DNA from: Casuarina equisetifolia
Taxonomy: Eukaryota; Streptophyta; Magnoliopsida; Fagales; Casuarinaceae
DNA length: 64,000 nt
Assembly (NCBI GenBank): GCA_028551475.1
Contig: CM052355.1
Location: 17,815,543-17,879,542, forward strand
Direction of reading: 5' to 3'
The notes below the pieces were generated by a model. The model saw only the letters and a list, made by a program, of their open reading frames with translations, ran no database searches and was not told where the DNA came from. Both the position numbers and the translations under genes were made by a program. Below, piece after piece: positions 38,101 through 49,089 of this stretch. The first letter of the stretch is position 1; each line of letters opens with the position of its first letter.

Positions 38101-41100
38101 TGTTTCTGGGCCTGTTCCAATTCTTCTTGGCCCTCCACTGTTACCTTTGCACTCTTTTTTGCAGGCTCGGCAAGCCTGTTATTGTACTCATTTCCTTCAG
38201 CTATTTCTAATGGATATATGTTCTCATCTCTTCTTTCTATTTTTTCTTCCTCTGTAATCAGGCTTACATCTTCTCCATGCAGACCTTCATCTTCTTTCGC
38301 CAGTGGAGTACTAAGATTCTTTTCAGGACTTTCAATTTCATGATCTGCCTCACATGCAATGCCTTCTCCTGCAGCATCTCCAGTATCTTCTTCACCTTTT
38401 GCTGTTGCCTTTGCATTGTTTTCTTTCGTCCCATCTCGTCCAGCAGAATCTTCTTTGTGTTCCGCCACTACGGCAGGAGATGTGTCCTCACGTTGTCCTT
38501 GGGGGTCTGCCTCCATTCCTTCCTCCTTCTGGGCCTGTTCCAAGTCTTCTTGGCCTTCCACTGTTACCTTTTCACTCTTTTCTGCAGGCTCGGCAAGCCT
38601 GTTATTGTCATCGTTTCCTTCAGATATTTCTGATGGACATATGATCTGATCTCTTTTTTCTATTTTTTCTTCCACTGAAAGTAGGCTTTCATCTTCTCCA
38701 CGAAGACCTTCATCTTCTTTCACCAGTGGAGTATTCGGATTCTTTTCAGGGCTTTCAATTAAAGGTTCTGCCTCACATGCAATGCCTTCTCCTGCAGCAT
38801 CTTCAGTATCTTCTTCACCTTTTGCTGTTGCCTTTGCATTGTTTTCTTCCGTCCCATCTCGTCCAGCAGAACCTTTCTTGTGTTCATCCACTACGGCAGG
38901 AGATATGTCCTCTCCTTTTCCTTGGCGGTCTTTCTCTTTGTTCACCAATGAATCGTCAAGAATCTCTTCAGGCCGTTTGTCTTCCTGATTTCTCCCTTTC
39001 TCAGGGTTCTCTTCTGGATCTTGTTTCTTCAAGAGCTGTTCTGAGTCTTCTTCACTCTGTGGTGTGACCATTACAGCGTTCTCCATAACCTCAACTTGTC
39101 TATTATTGTTGTCAATGTTTTCAGCTACTCTGACAGGTAATGTGTCCTCATTAGTGGCTGTTGGAGCCAGATTGTTATCTTCTTCCTCTATACTCTCCTC
39201 TTGTTTCACCAACAGGATATCAAGATTCTTTTCAGGACTTTCCACATTGTGATTTGTCAAACCTACAATGTTCTGTCTTGGTGCATCTATTTGTCGTACC
39301 TCTTCTGAATCTTCTCCACCCTCTTGTGTTACTTTTGTATTGTTCTCTGTAGTCTCAGCTGCTCTTTCGATGTTTCTATCGTCCTCAGCCTCTTCAAGGC
39401 AAGATGTATCCTCATCTCTCTTCTCTTTTGCGGGTTCTGTTGTTGGCTTCTTACATTCTTTCTGGAGGCCTTCGTCTTGTTTCATCAGTGGAGAATTGGG
39501 ACAGTCTTCGGGGCTTCCTGCCCCACAAATTGTCTCACCTGCAATTCCCTCTCTTGGTTCATCTTTTGGTGGAGCATGTACTAAAATTTCTTCAACTTCT
39601 GGTGCTGCTTTTGCACTGTTCTCTGTTACCTCAGCTAGGCTAGGATTCTCAGTCTTGTACCCACCCTCTTTGGTGGAAGTTGTGTCCACATCTTTATTCA
39701 CCGTTGAAGCTTCTGGCAAAGCCAGGTTCTCAGTGTCTTCCTGCAAACCTTCCCCTTGCTTCATACTGTCTGTAACTTCTGCAGAGCTTTCAACTTCATG
39801 ATTTCTCTCCCCTGGTTTATTGTTCTTTAAGACATGGTCCGAATCCTCTTCAGCTTCTGGTATTACCTTTGCATTGTTTTCTGTGCTTCCAGCTGGCCTC
39901 TTATTTTCATCATTGTCTTCAGCTAAATTGATGGAAAATATCTCCCGATCTCTGCTTTCTGTTGAAGCTTCAGTTGATTCCAGGGCCTCACGTTCTCCTT
40001 GCAGACCTTCCTTTTGTTTCACCAATGAAGGGTGGAAAGCATTTTCTGGGCTTTCAACTGTAATGCTCTCGCCCAATTCATTTATCTGCAGCCCCTGCTC
40101 TGAATCTTCCTGATATTGTGGTGTTACCTTTGCACTTACTTTTATAGCCTCAGCTATTCGGTCATTGTCACTGTTGCCAGGGCACTGGTCTTCATGCATT
40201 TTCTCATCTGTAAGGCTCTCACTTGTCATGGCAGTCTGCAGCTCCTCACTCAATTTTGGTTTAAGACATGTAACATTGGCTGCTTCAATCTTTTCTTTAT
40301 CAACATCCCCAGTGGCTTGTGTTTTATGTCCATCATGCGCCTGTTTTATCCACATGAAAACAAATTGAGAAAATATGGAGAAAATAGTATTTATATAGTG
40401 ACACAGACCCACTAATTAAAAGTTCTAAGTTCCGGTCAAACCTCTTCCTTTGCTACATTCTTGCTTTCATCTCCCCCACTAAACTCTGATGCTGTTTCCT
40501 TTTGACTTTCCTTCTGTATCTTAGAAGACTCATCTCTAGTATTTACAGTACTGTGGGCTTTAGTTGTGTCATCTTCAGGTAAATCTTCTTCTATGTTGTT
40601 GCCTGCATTAGATGTTTGAGGTCATCATTTCCAGTTCTAGCTCTCCCTTTCTCCACATTAATACATCTCCGACAGCACCAACCCTTGGCCCACCACTGGC
40701 GCGCGCCCCCCCCTTCCAAAAAAAAAAAAAAGCAAAACAAAAGCCCCCCACACACATTGGGTGTTGAATACATATATGTTTCCTTTGGCCAGATATTTGA
40801 CTTTGTTAGCTGTTATAATGGTTATCTTGAGTGTTGATGAGGCAGTGAACTTTCAAGAGCGTTATATTTCCATTCTTCTTATAACTAGTTATTTTCACTT
40901 AAACAGTTTCTTACCTGGTTTTGTATCACATCAACATGGAGACAAACTTTTGACTGCTTATAAGCAGGTGCATTTGCTTACCGATGCCATTCTTTCTTCC
41001 ATCAATGGTGAAAGAAGATGTGTTTACTTACATAATTTAGGTCCGAGCTGTCCTGCTTAGGACTTGTTATGAACTTACTTTGTTGATTAACGTTATAATA

Positions 41101-43554
41101 TAGCCAAAATTTTAAGGGTGATAAGCATGAGCATGTATCATCTCAAAAAAATAATAATAATAAAATAGTGAGCATGCTTAATTGAAATAATCTTCAACTC
41201 AGTTGACTTTGAAAGAGGATAATTCTGCACGCTTATCAGAGTATGGTTCCCATCCCTGCTGCTGAAGCTTCAAGGATTATAAAATTCTTTTGTTAAGTCT
41301 CAACGTTATAACAGGATAGAACTTCTTTAGGGATCAAATCCCCTAGATTAGTGTCTCCTTAGGGTCCATTACGACTCTACTGAGATCATATGTGCTGCAG
41401 CCAAAAATCGTGATCCACTTAATTTATTTAACCTTTAAAAGTTGTTCTAATTACTAGTATGTGCATGAATCATGTAAAAGCAAACAACGGATGTCAGTTT
41501 TTGAAACGACTCACTTTCTGTTGTGATGGTATGTATCTCCATTCCCATGGCTTCTTCCCTATTTGTCGCCTCCAGTATGTTTGCTTCGGCATGTTTGAAT
41601 TCTAACTTGTCTCTTGAGTCCAGTCCATAAACTTTCTCAAGTTCTTTGATATCAGTTGTTTTTGCAATCATTTCCACTCTTACTGTCCCTTCTGTACTTG
41701 TGTGCTCTGATATTTTGCACTCCGCGCTTTGGTCTGCTTCAGATGCACTTGCAACTTGTCTTTTCTCATGTTCACAGATTCCATCTGGTCTTTGAATTTT
41801 ATCTCCAAGTTCAAAGTCAGATACTGCATCAGTTCTTTTTCCTTCCACTTGTGTTTCTTCGACTACCGAATGTCTAAAATGTGGGTTGTTGGCATTGTTG
41901 TTTGGTGTTTCAGCTTCTGCACTTTCAGTGTTCTCATTTAAATGAACCTGCGAGAGATTCTGCAGCCAAATAGAACATCGGAGAAATCTTAACCATTTAT
42001 GGTGTGATGATCTTTCCTTCAGTGAAATGAAAACAAAATACCAAAAAAGAGTACTTGAGATATCATTCCGATCAAACAAATAGCCAAACTTCTAATTGAA
42101 AAGAAAAAAAGAAAATTGGCAAATCTAACCTTTTGCTCAGGAATTTCAGGTCCATTGATATCACAAGTAGCAGTTGGTTGGTCATCCATCCCTTTCTCCT
42201 TGGAGCTATCATCTGGGTTTTCAAATTCGAAATTTTCTGCTGAAACTGCCGTTTCAATCTCCTCAGAAATTACATTTAATGGTCTTTCAGGCTTCTCCTT
42301 TTCTGGTTCACTTTGCTGCAATAAGCTAAGCTCAGGGCCTCCTTCATGTTCCATGGATGCCAGTTTTCTTTGCTCTATGGCTTCAGTAAGCTCTATTCTT
42401 GGGATGTTATCTTCAGTCACTACAGCTGTAAGTTCTTCGTTGTCTCTAATCCCCCCTGCGGAGGCCTCTGCTCTATCCAGGTCCTCCCCTTTTCCCTGCA
42501 TCCCTTCCTCAGATGCCATGGACGGAGCTTTGAGCTTTTTGTCATAATTTTCAACACCTTTGCTGCCTTCCCTTGCAGAGCCATAAGCTTGGGGAATTTC
42601 CTCATAGCAATCAGTTTTTTTTATAACTTCTTTTGTACTATCCATGACAAAGTTTTCCTCCAAAATTTTAGGATCTAGTTGGGATATGTCATAATCGTCC
42701 ACTTTCTGTAAACGCGTCTCTTCTGCTATGAAGGGTGCACCTGAGTTGTTATTGCTTTGAGCATCATCTTCAATTGGAGTCACATATTTCTCTTGCCCCT
42801 TTAAGTCAGTCGTATCTTGGTTTTTCTCTTTGCATTCTGTGCTGGAGGCCTCTTTAGTCATCCCTTCTAATGTTGACCCGTCTTCTTGTGAGCTTGCCAT
42901 GTATTTTCCTTTGGGGGCAGATGACCCCTCAAGCTGGTCAGCAATGCCATCTTCAATATCTAAGGCTGCTTCTTCACCATTCTTATTCTCTGGACTTTCT
43001 GCTGCGCTGGGAAAGGAAGCATCTTCAATGCTGTCGCCAATGTTATCTTCTCTGTCTTTATTTCCCATCTCTTCACTTGGTGAAGTTGCTTCAGAATCCT
43101 TTTCCTCAGCAGATGCAATCAAGTAGTCCTCAGTTTCCTTGTTATCTACTACTTTCAATTTTGTTTCTCCAAGTTTTTCTTGAACTGGTATGGTGTCAGT
43201 AGTAGAGGATCTATTTATGGTTTCGGGGCTGAGACATGGATCAGTCAATGTCTTAACATTGTTTAAGTTTTTGACTGTCGAAACAGAGTCATCGACTGAA
43301 TCTTTGTCATGTTGGCCCACATCCGCCTCTACTGTGCTTATAACTTGTTTGCTTGTCTCCATGTAACTACTTTTGTTCACCTTTGTCTCCCCGTCCTCGT
43401 CTTTCTGTGCATCCTCCGTCCCTTTTCCAATGCTTTGCGTGATTTCTTTAAAGGAAGCCTGTTGATTTGAGATTACTTCTACATTTTGGCCAATGACGCC
43501 CTCATCAATCAAACTCCTGTGTCCTCCAACATCAAGTTCTTCAGTAGTTGCCAT
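26146..43554 (-). CDS. Giant acidic repeat protein (neurofilament/titin-like in composition), 13 exons; one in-frame TAG
   Basis: Exons in transcript order: 42130-43554, 41515-41947, 40442-40602, 32283-40340, 32022-32180, 31632-31928, 31370-31522, 30683-31279, 30472-30591, 28259-30373, 27979-28137, 27672-27893, 26146-26862. All junctions are GT/AG and the phase closes, giving 14,616 nt (4,871 codons before the stop) if the TAG at 33585-33587 is ignored. Every intron is phase 0 except the one between exons 2 and 3. The protein starts MATTEELDVGGHRSL and is dominated by E, K, D, S, T and A. It has no signal peptide, membrane segment or enzyme motif and is probably largely disordered. Exon 4 carries the 141-residue repeat array; exons 5-8 and 10 hold further duplications. 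The last 40 residues switch to a basic tail (SHNILSGVGSKVKHSIS, then RVKKAITGK), which I believe recurs in plant proteins annotated as neurofilament-like or titin-like. Function unknown. The TAG would remove roughly the last 1,840 residues including that tail. Confidence 0.75.
27252..27550. repeat. Tandem duplication (about 150 bp) in intron 12 of the giant gene
   Basis: Two adjacent copies (27252-27401 and 27402-27550) share AAAAAAAAGTTAAAA, CTTGTCAAATAT(C/G)ATTTCC, TGATGACCATTTTGTTTAG and AAACATGTCTAAGTCA. Only a few mismatches separate them, so the duplication is young compared with the surrounding sequence. No coding content. Confidence 0.85.
28259..30373 (-). repeat. Repeated module inside exon 10 of the giant gene
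   Basis: The exon encodes two diverged copies of a module of roughly 200-300 residues. Copy 1 (about 29500-29960) has SLPREREHETTT, NINNSSATKATEETCLEEEE, WELEVSQLGIEIPKNIQMD, LNPSFEISEKPFDH and SHEVLISSEEKVHD. Copy 2 (about 28370-28830) has IPSREQEQGTMT, NIDDSSADRAIEGTCLKKKE, RELEVPKDGCETAKAIKRD, SNLNFEINEKASDH and SHEVLTISEDISEK. Order and spacing are preserved, and divergence is much higher than in the exon 4 array, so this is an older duplication. Confidence 0.75.
30683..32180 (-). repeat. Duplicated exon pair (exons 5+6 and 7+8) in the giant gene
   Basis: Exon 5 (32022-32180; ECEGLETAASSANPEKLNPE) matches exon 7 (31370-31522; EPEGSETAASSANPNKLNPE), both including DLSSSIGEVT. Exon 6 (31632-31928; IDLTEETESRILLDSVNTNK) matches the first half of exon 8 (30683-31279; IDLTEETKSRTLKDYVEPNR), both with SEEEI, LRQE and VSEEGLKE. 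The flanking introns are phase 0 and also look alike near the splice sites. The end of exon 4 has a third relative of the exon 6 motif (INEETLRHEEKVISNS ... LKEAGQENK). Confidence 0.85.
32590..38925 (-). repeat. Array of 423-bp (141-residue) coding tandem repeats in exon 4
   Basis: Fifteen occurrences of the same landmark (the ACEADHE or ACEAEPL block, at 38777, 38354, 37931, 37508, 37085, 36662, 36239, 35816, 35393, 34970, 34547, 34124, 33701, 33278 and 32855) are spaced exactly 423 bp apart. This gives 14 full units plus partial units at both ends. Unit landmarks are SPEKNLSTPLAKEDEGLHGE, GSLIPVEEKIEKRDEI, MAEGNDDNNRLAEPAEKSA, KVTVEEQEDLEQARKEEGME, KGEDTSPAVVAEHKEDSAGR and DGTEENNAKATAKGEEDTED. 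There are no net indels between landmarks, so frame is kept throughout. Each unit seems to contain two related halves. Confidence 0.95.
33585..33587 (-). other. In-frame TAG stop within the repeat array
   Basis: Most units read V-E-E-K-I-E-(R/K)-R-D-E at this point. Here the coding strand reads GAAGAAAAATAGAAAAGAAG instead of GAAGAAAAAATAGAAAGAAG. One A is missing before TAG and one extra A follows, so length and downstream frame are unchanged but AAA-ATA-GAA becomes AAA-TAG-AAA. The open frame continues downstream with a further intact repeat unit and eight intact exons. Confidence 0.9.
38926..40340 (-). repeat. Diverged ancestral-type repeats in the 5' part of exon 4
   Basis: Before the homogeneous array, exon 4 encodes several diverged units of roughly 90-95 residues with recurring landmarks: SPENAFHPSLVKQKEGLQGE, SPEDCPNSPLMKQDEGLQ, SPEKNLDILLVKQEESIEEE; NDENKRPAGSTENNAKV, DRNIERAAETTENNTKV, IDNNNRQVEVMENAVMV. 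They correspond to parts of the 141-residue unit and look like its older relatives. Confidence 0.7.
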
Positions 43555-43900
43555 CTCTGAACTGGTTCCTATAATGTCTACTGCATCATGGTAGTTTTTA
43601 CCCTTTATTACCCTTTTGTTGTCTCTTTTGTGACTTCTTTTGTCTCACTTCCTGTCTCTTCTACAGCATGAAATGTTTTCCTTTCTGGAGCTTCTTTTCA
43701 TCCTCCGTTATCACGTTTTCTGCTTGACTTGGTCGTTCATGAGCCTGACAATTTTCTTCTACTGTCAATTTAGGGGCAGATCATATCATATATCTCATGC
43801 AATATATACTATCATATTTAGTATCACATCCTCCTTTTTCCCTTCTCCACTTGTTCTTGAAATATTATTTTCTATGGTTGTTTTTGGTCTAGCTTAATGG
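43555..43900 (-). other. Upstream region of the giant gene
   Basis: Immediately upstream of the ATG, minus-strand sequence offers a possible acceptor (ATTATAG then GAACCAG, near 43572), so a 5' UTR intron is possible. A leader-like stretch with a possible donor (CTTCTG then GTATGG) lies near 46006. This is inference only; no transcript evidence is available. Confidence 0.3.
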
Positions 43901-43901
43901 A

Positions 43902-44074
43902 AATAACTATGCAACCCTTATGTTTTTAAGTCGCTTAGCCAACTAACTTAGTGGTGAGTTAGTAGGGACTCCAACCGTAAGATCTGGAGTTCGATGCCCT
44001 ATGTGCATAAATTGAATGCATGCATTGTAATATTAAAAAAAAAAAAAGAGGAAAAAATAATAGTAATAACTATG
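43902..44074 (+). mobile_element. tRNA-derived SINE with poly(A) tail and 10-bp target-site duplication
   Basis: The direct repeat AATAACTATG flanks the element (43902-43911 and 44065-44074). The body has a box A-like TTAGTGGTGAGTTAGTAGGG and a box B-like GGAGTTCGATGCCC (consensus GGTTCGANNCC), spaced as in a tRNA-type RNA polymerase III promoter. It ends in an A-rich tail (from about 44033). Total length is about 150 bp with no coding capacity. These are the hallmarks of a SINE inserted by a LINE-encoded machinery. I cannot place it in a named family. Confidence 0.75.
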
Positions 44075-47000
44075 TCCTAGCATGTTGACTGTGCCTCGTG
44101 CATTTGGCATTAGTCAATCACTTCAATCACATATGACATCAAAAGAACTTATTCTAAAATTTATGCAGGTCAGTATAAAAGACATCTATGTGTGCAAAGG
44201 AATGTGCTGTGAGACACACGAATATTAACCGTTGGTTGTGCCTCTAAATTAAATTGATGGTATCATATTTAGCTGTTGGAGTTAGTAGCACTACATGGAC
44301 TTGTCACTAGAACATACTTCTATGTTTGAATTTATTTTATGGAAATTTTATTTGTAGGAAATCTGTGTTGTATTTGGTTCTCTTTTACCAAAGCCAATTA
44401 TGGTAATGTTTGTGATGAGACTAAGTTACACTAAAAATCATGCTGAAAAGGGGCACTTCTATTTGACTTCAGCTTACCTCTAGGGAGAGGTTTTTGCATG
44501 AGACATTTTGGTTCTGATTGCAATGAGATGATTTAAACTGCACCAAACACAACAAATCCGGGTCTTGCACTGCTAATAACATTCCTACATTTTTGTTTGG
44601 ATCTTGTAGACTAGATGATTATAACTTATGCACATACGTAATAGGTATTTATGTCGTTTTACTCTTCAGAGCACCTGTGACAAGTTACTTTCTACTATGC
44701 TATATTTTCTTCCTATGGTAATGTAATTAGCTATCTTAACCAACTTCGTTGCTTTCTTGGTGTAGTTTATATATTCCATTTTTGCTTACCTATATTGCAT
44801 TGAACTTGACTTTTCTAATTCACAGAATCTAAATCAGTTACTGTCAACTCATTTTAAATGTTCGGGTTATGTTTCATTGACTATCTAAGATGAATTGGAA
44901 TTCAGGGTAAGTAATCTTTCTTTCTTTCTCCTTGGCAAATGTAAAGTATCCCCACTATATTTGGTAGACATTAGTTTCTTGGCTTCCCTGGAAGAAATCA
45001 AAATTTATCCGCATTTTGTCTGCAAGTGTTGTTGGTTTTGTTTCTTTAAGAACTTATGCATTATTTTTCTGCTATTTGTCCATAATATAGCTTTATATAT
45101 TATTGTTGTGCGGTTGCAGTTAGAATTTCTTTTTGTGTACGCATGTGCAAGAGTTCTCTTAGATAAGGCCAGAATAGACATCTTGAGATATCATATTGAG
45201 TTCTGGATAGGGCTTTTCAACCAAATTAAATGAATTGTGCCATTTAATATGATTAAGGGTGACTTAAGAAATTACATGATGCGAGCCCTTTCCTATCAAA
45301 TTTACCTTTTTGTCTTTCTGTTTCAAGAGGGAGACAACATTTTGTGGACATTGCCATGGTCTTGAAAACTTAGGATTGGTAAATACATATCAAATTCTTA
45401 TCCTCTACAATGTCTTCCTAATTTTACTTTGAAATAAACAAGTAAAAATCGACACAAACATAGATGTTGACCGGATGTTCAGTTAAACAGAAAAGAAAGA
45501 TGCTAATTGGTGGTAAAGAGAAATTGAAAAGGCTGTTGCATCTTCTAATGATTCTTATGCTGATGAAGATGGATGCTGATTGTAATATTGACACACTTCA
45601 AAAGAGTAAATGAATGGGCGAAAACTTTACCTGAATATTGAACGAGCATCTAGTTTATCAAATTCTATTCTTAGCAAAAGAAAAGAGAAAACAAATTTAT
45701 CTTAACAATCTGTTTGTGCGTAAGCTATGGAAATTCAGAAAGTTGACATCTTTTTATCAAGTAGAACCTAACCTTGTAAACTTCTATCACAAAAATGATG
45801 TTTCCTACAGGTCTCGTATAATTTCAGTGACCTTCAGGATTACAATAGGCCAGTCTTTACAAATTGTAAACTTAGTATACACGCATACATAAGCCTCTTT
45901 TACTTACCCAAAAAGGAAGAAAGATATCCAAGCTTATCTTACAGATAAACAGCAAATGCAAAGCACTAAACAAGTGACAAGTAAAGAGTTAACGTTGGGA
46001 ACCATACCAGAAGAAACAGGTTCTTGTATGAGTTTCAGCTGCGTTCTGCATGCTGGGGATACTTGAATCCAGGGTGACAGAGCTTGGAAAATTTTTGTGG
46101 TACGCAAACTGCAAAAGCTAGCTTAACTTCTCTGTGCTGCAATCTGAAGAGTATTTGTACTTTCGAGATGAAATTCTGGGCGCAAGCTTATCGTCTGAAA
46201 ATGTCGTTTTGAGTTGAAAACTTGAGTGGTGTACCATCAAGTCTGTAGATCGTCAGATACATGAATTAATCTCTTGATGTTTGTATTGACAAAAGTAGGC
46301 AAGAACTGACAAGAGGCCACTGATGTGCTGATACATTGCTGAGTTGGCCGCAAATGCAATGGTCCTACTAATTGATCCGTCACATGCCCAAGCAAACTAA
46401 TATACCTTTAGTGAGACAACACGTTCAATTAGGACAATTAACCTCTACTAGAAACTTTTATGATGTTTCCACGCTCATAGAAAGAAGCACCCAACTGCAG
46501 TATTCTTTTTGTCCTGTAGGATTTAGCTCCTTCCCTGGATACAATTTGTAGGTGATATTTCCCCTGGAGAGCTTTTTAACAGTTCAAGAATGTTTCCTTG
46601 TCTTAACGGTAGATGACTGTCCTACCCTACGAGTCGTTACTAAAGGACCCCAGTCATAACAATGCCTTGGACTGCCTACAGTAGAATTATCTTGATGTCC
46701 TAGTACGCGACCTATGAATTAAAGTCAGATTCATGTTGGTTCTTTCTGTGACATATTTCTTAACTGAATAATGAAGTCTAACTTGCAAAAACGAAAGCTT
46801 GCTCTTTAGGTTTGTCCAAAAGACACCAGCTCAATAGTAGCTCTTAACACATTGTCGATGATGTGACCTTTCTATAGTCACATTTTGATTTCATTGTATA
46901 GCCTGTATACGGTTGATATATATCTGATGTAAATCTTCAACTTTGTGGAAGATTACATTTTGAAAATGTTCAAAAGCAATGAATTATTTGAAGAAACTTT

Positions 47001-48380
47001 GAAAAAGCAAATGGTTCTAATTGGTTTGTTTGCAATCAAGGCTTTAAACTATATCTCCTCGTGATAACCATGGAATAATGATACTTAAGACTCATCTAAG
47101 CACAATGTGGTGGAATCTTTGTACCACAATCTATTATTTTGTTTTTCAGGTCAGAATTAGCCACCATAAATGGTCCCACCTTAATGTGTCCCATGAATCC
47201 ATCTAACTATATACTAGCTTCTAATGAGAATATTAGTTGTGATGAACAGTTTTGCTGGAGGAAAAAAAAAAAGTGAGAATATTGGTTGTGCAACAACTGT
47301 GTATGAGGCCTTTACTCTACATTAGGATAACTGCTTGAACCTCACCATACTGCCCTCATTAAAATCTGGTAGTCCCTCTAATGTGAAAGGTACCAGAGAT
47401 AATTAGTTCTTGGTCTGCAGAAAGATTTGCTAAATTGCTTTGTTAACCTCAACCTTTTTGACAGATAATGGAACCGCGTTTAATGTGCTAGCACTGAGAA
47501 GGAAATGAAAAAGCACATGCATGAGGTTCAGAAGCCAATTATTCAGCACTGACACTGGGATGGTGGCCTTAGCAGGGCCAAGGTGGCTCATCAATAAGGT
47601 ATTAGCCAAATTATTGGTCTCGATGATCATTCAGGCCTGGCGTAAGACTAAAATCTTGAACGTCCATGAAGAATAATCACTAACATCCAAAACCTGGTTT
47701 TCTTCTGCATTATAAGTATGCTGTGTATAGTAAGTACTATATCGTGATTTGGTATTATGTAAGCACATCTGTAAAGGGGCATAACATACAAAAAATGGAT
47801 CCCAATTGGACCGTCCAATCAAAAAATTATTGGCTGCCTTCGCCGCCCTTACGTTGATGAACAGAGAGTTCTGCAAGTTGGTCCTGCTTTTTGATCAAAA
47901 AGCTTATTTTGAATTAAAGTTCAACCGCTTTTGAGAATTTACACTATATTATTTTGTCAGAACATGGATGCAATCGAGTATTTTTTCTGTTTCCACCGGA
48001 AAAGATGGTATTTTTTGTTTTTCTTTGTTGAATGGTTGCGTGGAGTATCTTTTTATGGGAGTTAAACTTGGGGGAGGGGCGGAGGAGAAACTTTATCGTC
48101 TGATTTATATCTACTGTGCATACCTTTAAATCTGTTAGAAGTTTTCACCTGAATAGACCACTGTTCAAAAACTTTTGCCAGAGCTGGGAATGGGGAGAGG
48201 GGGCAAATCAAGTATGCAACACATTGTCCAAGACCCACATGGCTTTAGTCCAATTTTGTGGAATTGAAATCTGCATTCTTTGGACAGTAAATCAACCCCA
48301 GGCATCCAAGGTGCTGAAAATTGTGCTAAAATCAGGTTTGTCATTTTCTCGAGAAGTGCCTAGATTCTGTCATTTTCCTA
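44075..48380. other. Intergenic AT-rich DNA, no gene seen
   Basis: Only short unrelated open frames are present on either strand, with no recognisable domain or RNA gene. The part nearest the giant gene may include its promoter and a 5' UTR exon. Confidence 0.45.
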
Positions 48381-48389
48381 AAAGCGTGA

Positions 48390-49089
48390 CCACGTAGGTG
48401 CCAAGCTATTGTCACCCGTCTAATGAGGACTCTGCTTTCGGTACATCGGGCGGCTGGAGACTAACAAATGGTTTGGTCCCAACGCACTACGCTTGTTCCG
48501 CCCCCAAAAAGTTGATCTGGATGTTGCAGAAAGCCACGTGTTTCGGACCCCACTTGATAAGAACTCCCGTTTCCAGTCCGTATACGTTTCTAGCATTACC
48601 ATGACGGAGGGTCATGATTCCCTCTAGACTGCTAAACGTATGGTGGGCTATCGTCATCAGCACCGTCCAAGAAACGTGGGTGGCCCAAACTCTCCCCTCC
48701 ATTAATAGACCACTGATCCAATAATTCCAAGTGGCGATCCCTATTATCTACGTGTCACCAAGTCATCTTTGATTTCATACTCTCATCCCATTGGTGGCCA
48801 GGACTGCGCAGCCGCCCTTTGACCCCACCACCGTCATTGTGGGCCCGCCATATGTTTTGGACAAAATATAATAGTAGAGGGTGTTCTCCTTTGCATTCAC
48901 AAAATACAGCTTCCTCTTCTAATACTGTGTAATCCTATAGTTTCACCGCCCGTATTCTTATGCGGACGTCGCAAGAATTGAATTAGTGCAGGTTCCATGG
49001 TCTTGGCAACCTGGGAGCCGAATCTAGTCGCCCACCTATTCACGAGTCGTTGGACCAGGTTCAGCAAGCATGGTGGGGGCTTCTTATGA
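48390..49089 (+). promoter_or_regulatory. ACGT-rich promoter-like region with a 30-codon open frame
   Basis: GC content rises. The region holds CACGTAGG (48391), a G-box CACGTG (48535-48540), AACGTGGG (48673-48680) and an ABRE-like TACGTGTC (48749-48756). A TATA-like AAATATAATAG (near 48864) and leader-like sequence follow. An ATG at 48997 opens 30 codons (MVLATWEPNLVAHL...) ending at 49089. I do not recognise the peptide. It might be a short stress-regulated transcript or a decayed gene. Confidence 0.3.

Noticed and set aside
32526-40415. Many plus-strand open frames of about 95-200 codons, recurring every 423 bp across the repeat array
   Set aside because: They are antisense shadows of the repeat: the lack of stops is copied with each unit. 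The predicted proteins (S/F/L-rich) have no domain and the minus-strand frame is continuous and spliced correctly.
48487-48702. Overlapping minus-strand frames of 60-71 codons
   Set aside because: They have no recognised domain and the region has promoter-like motif density.
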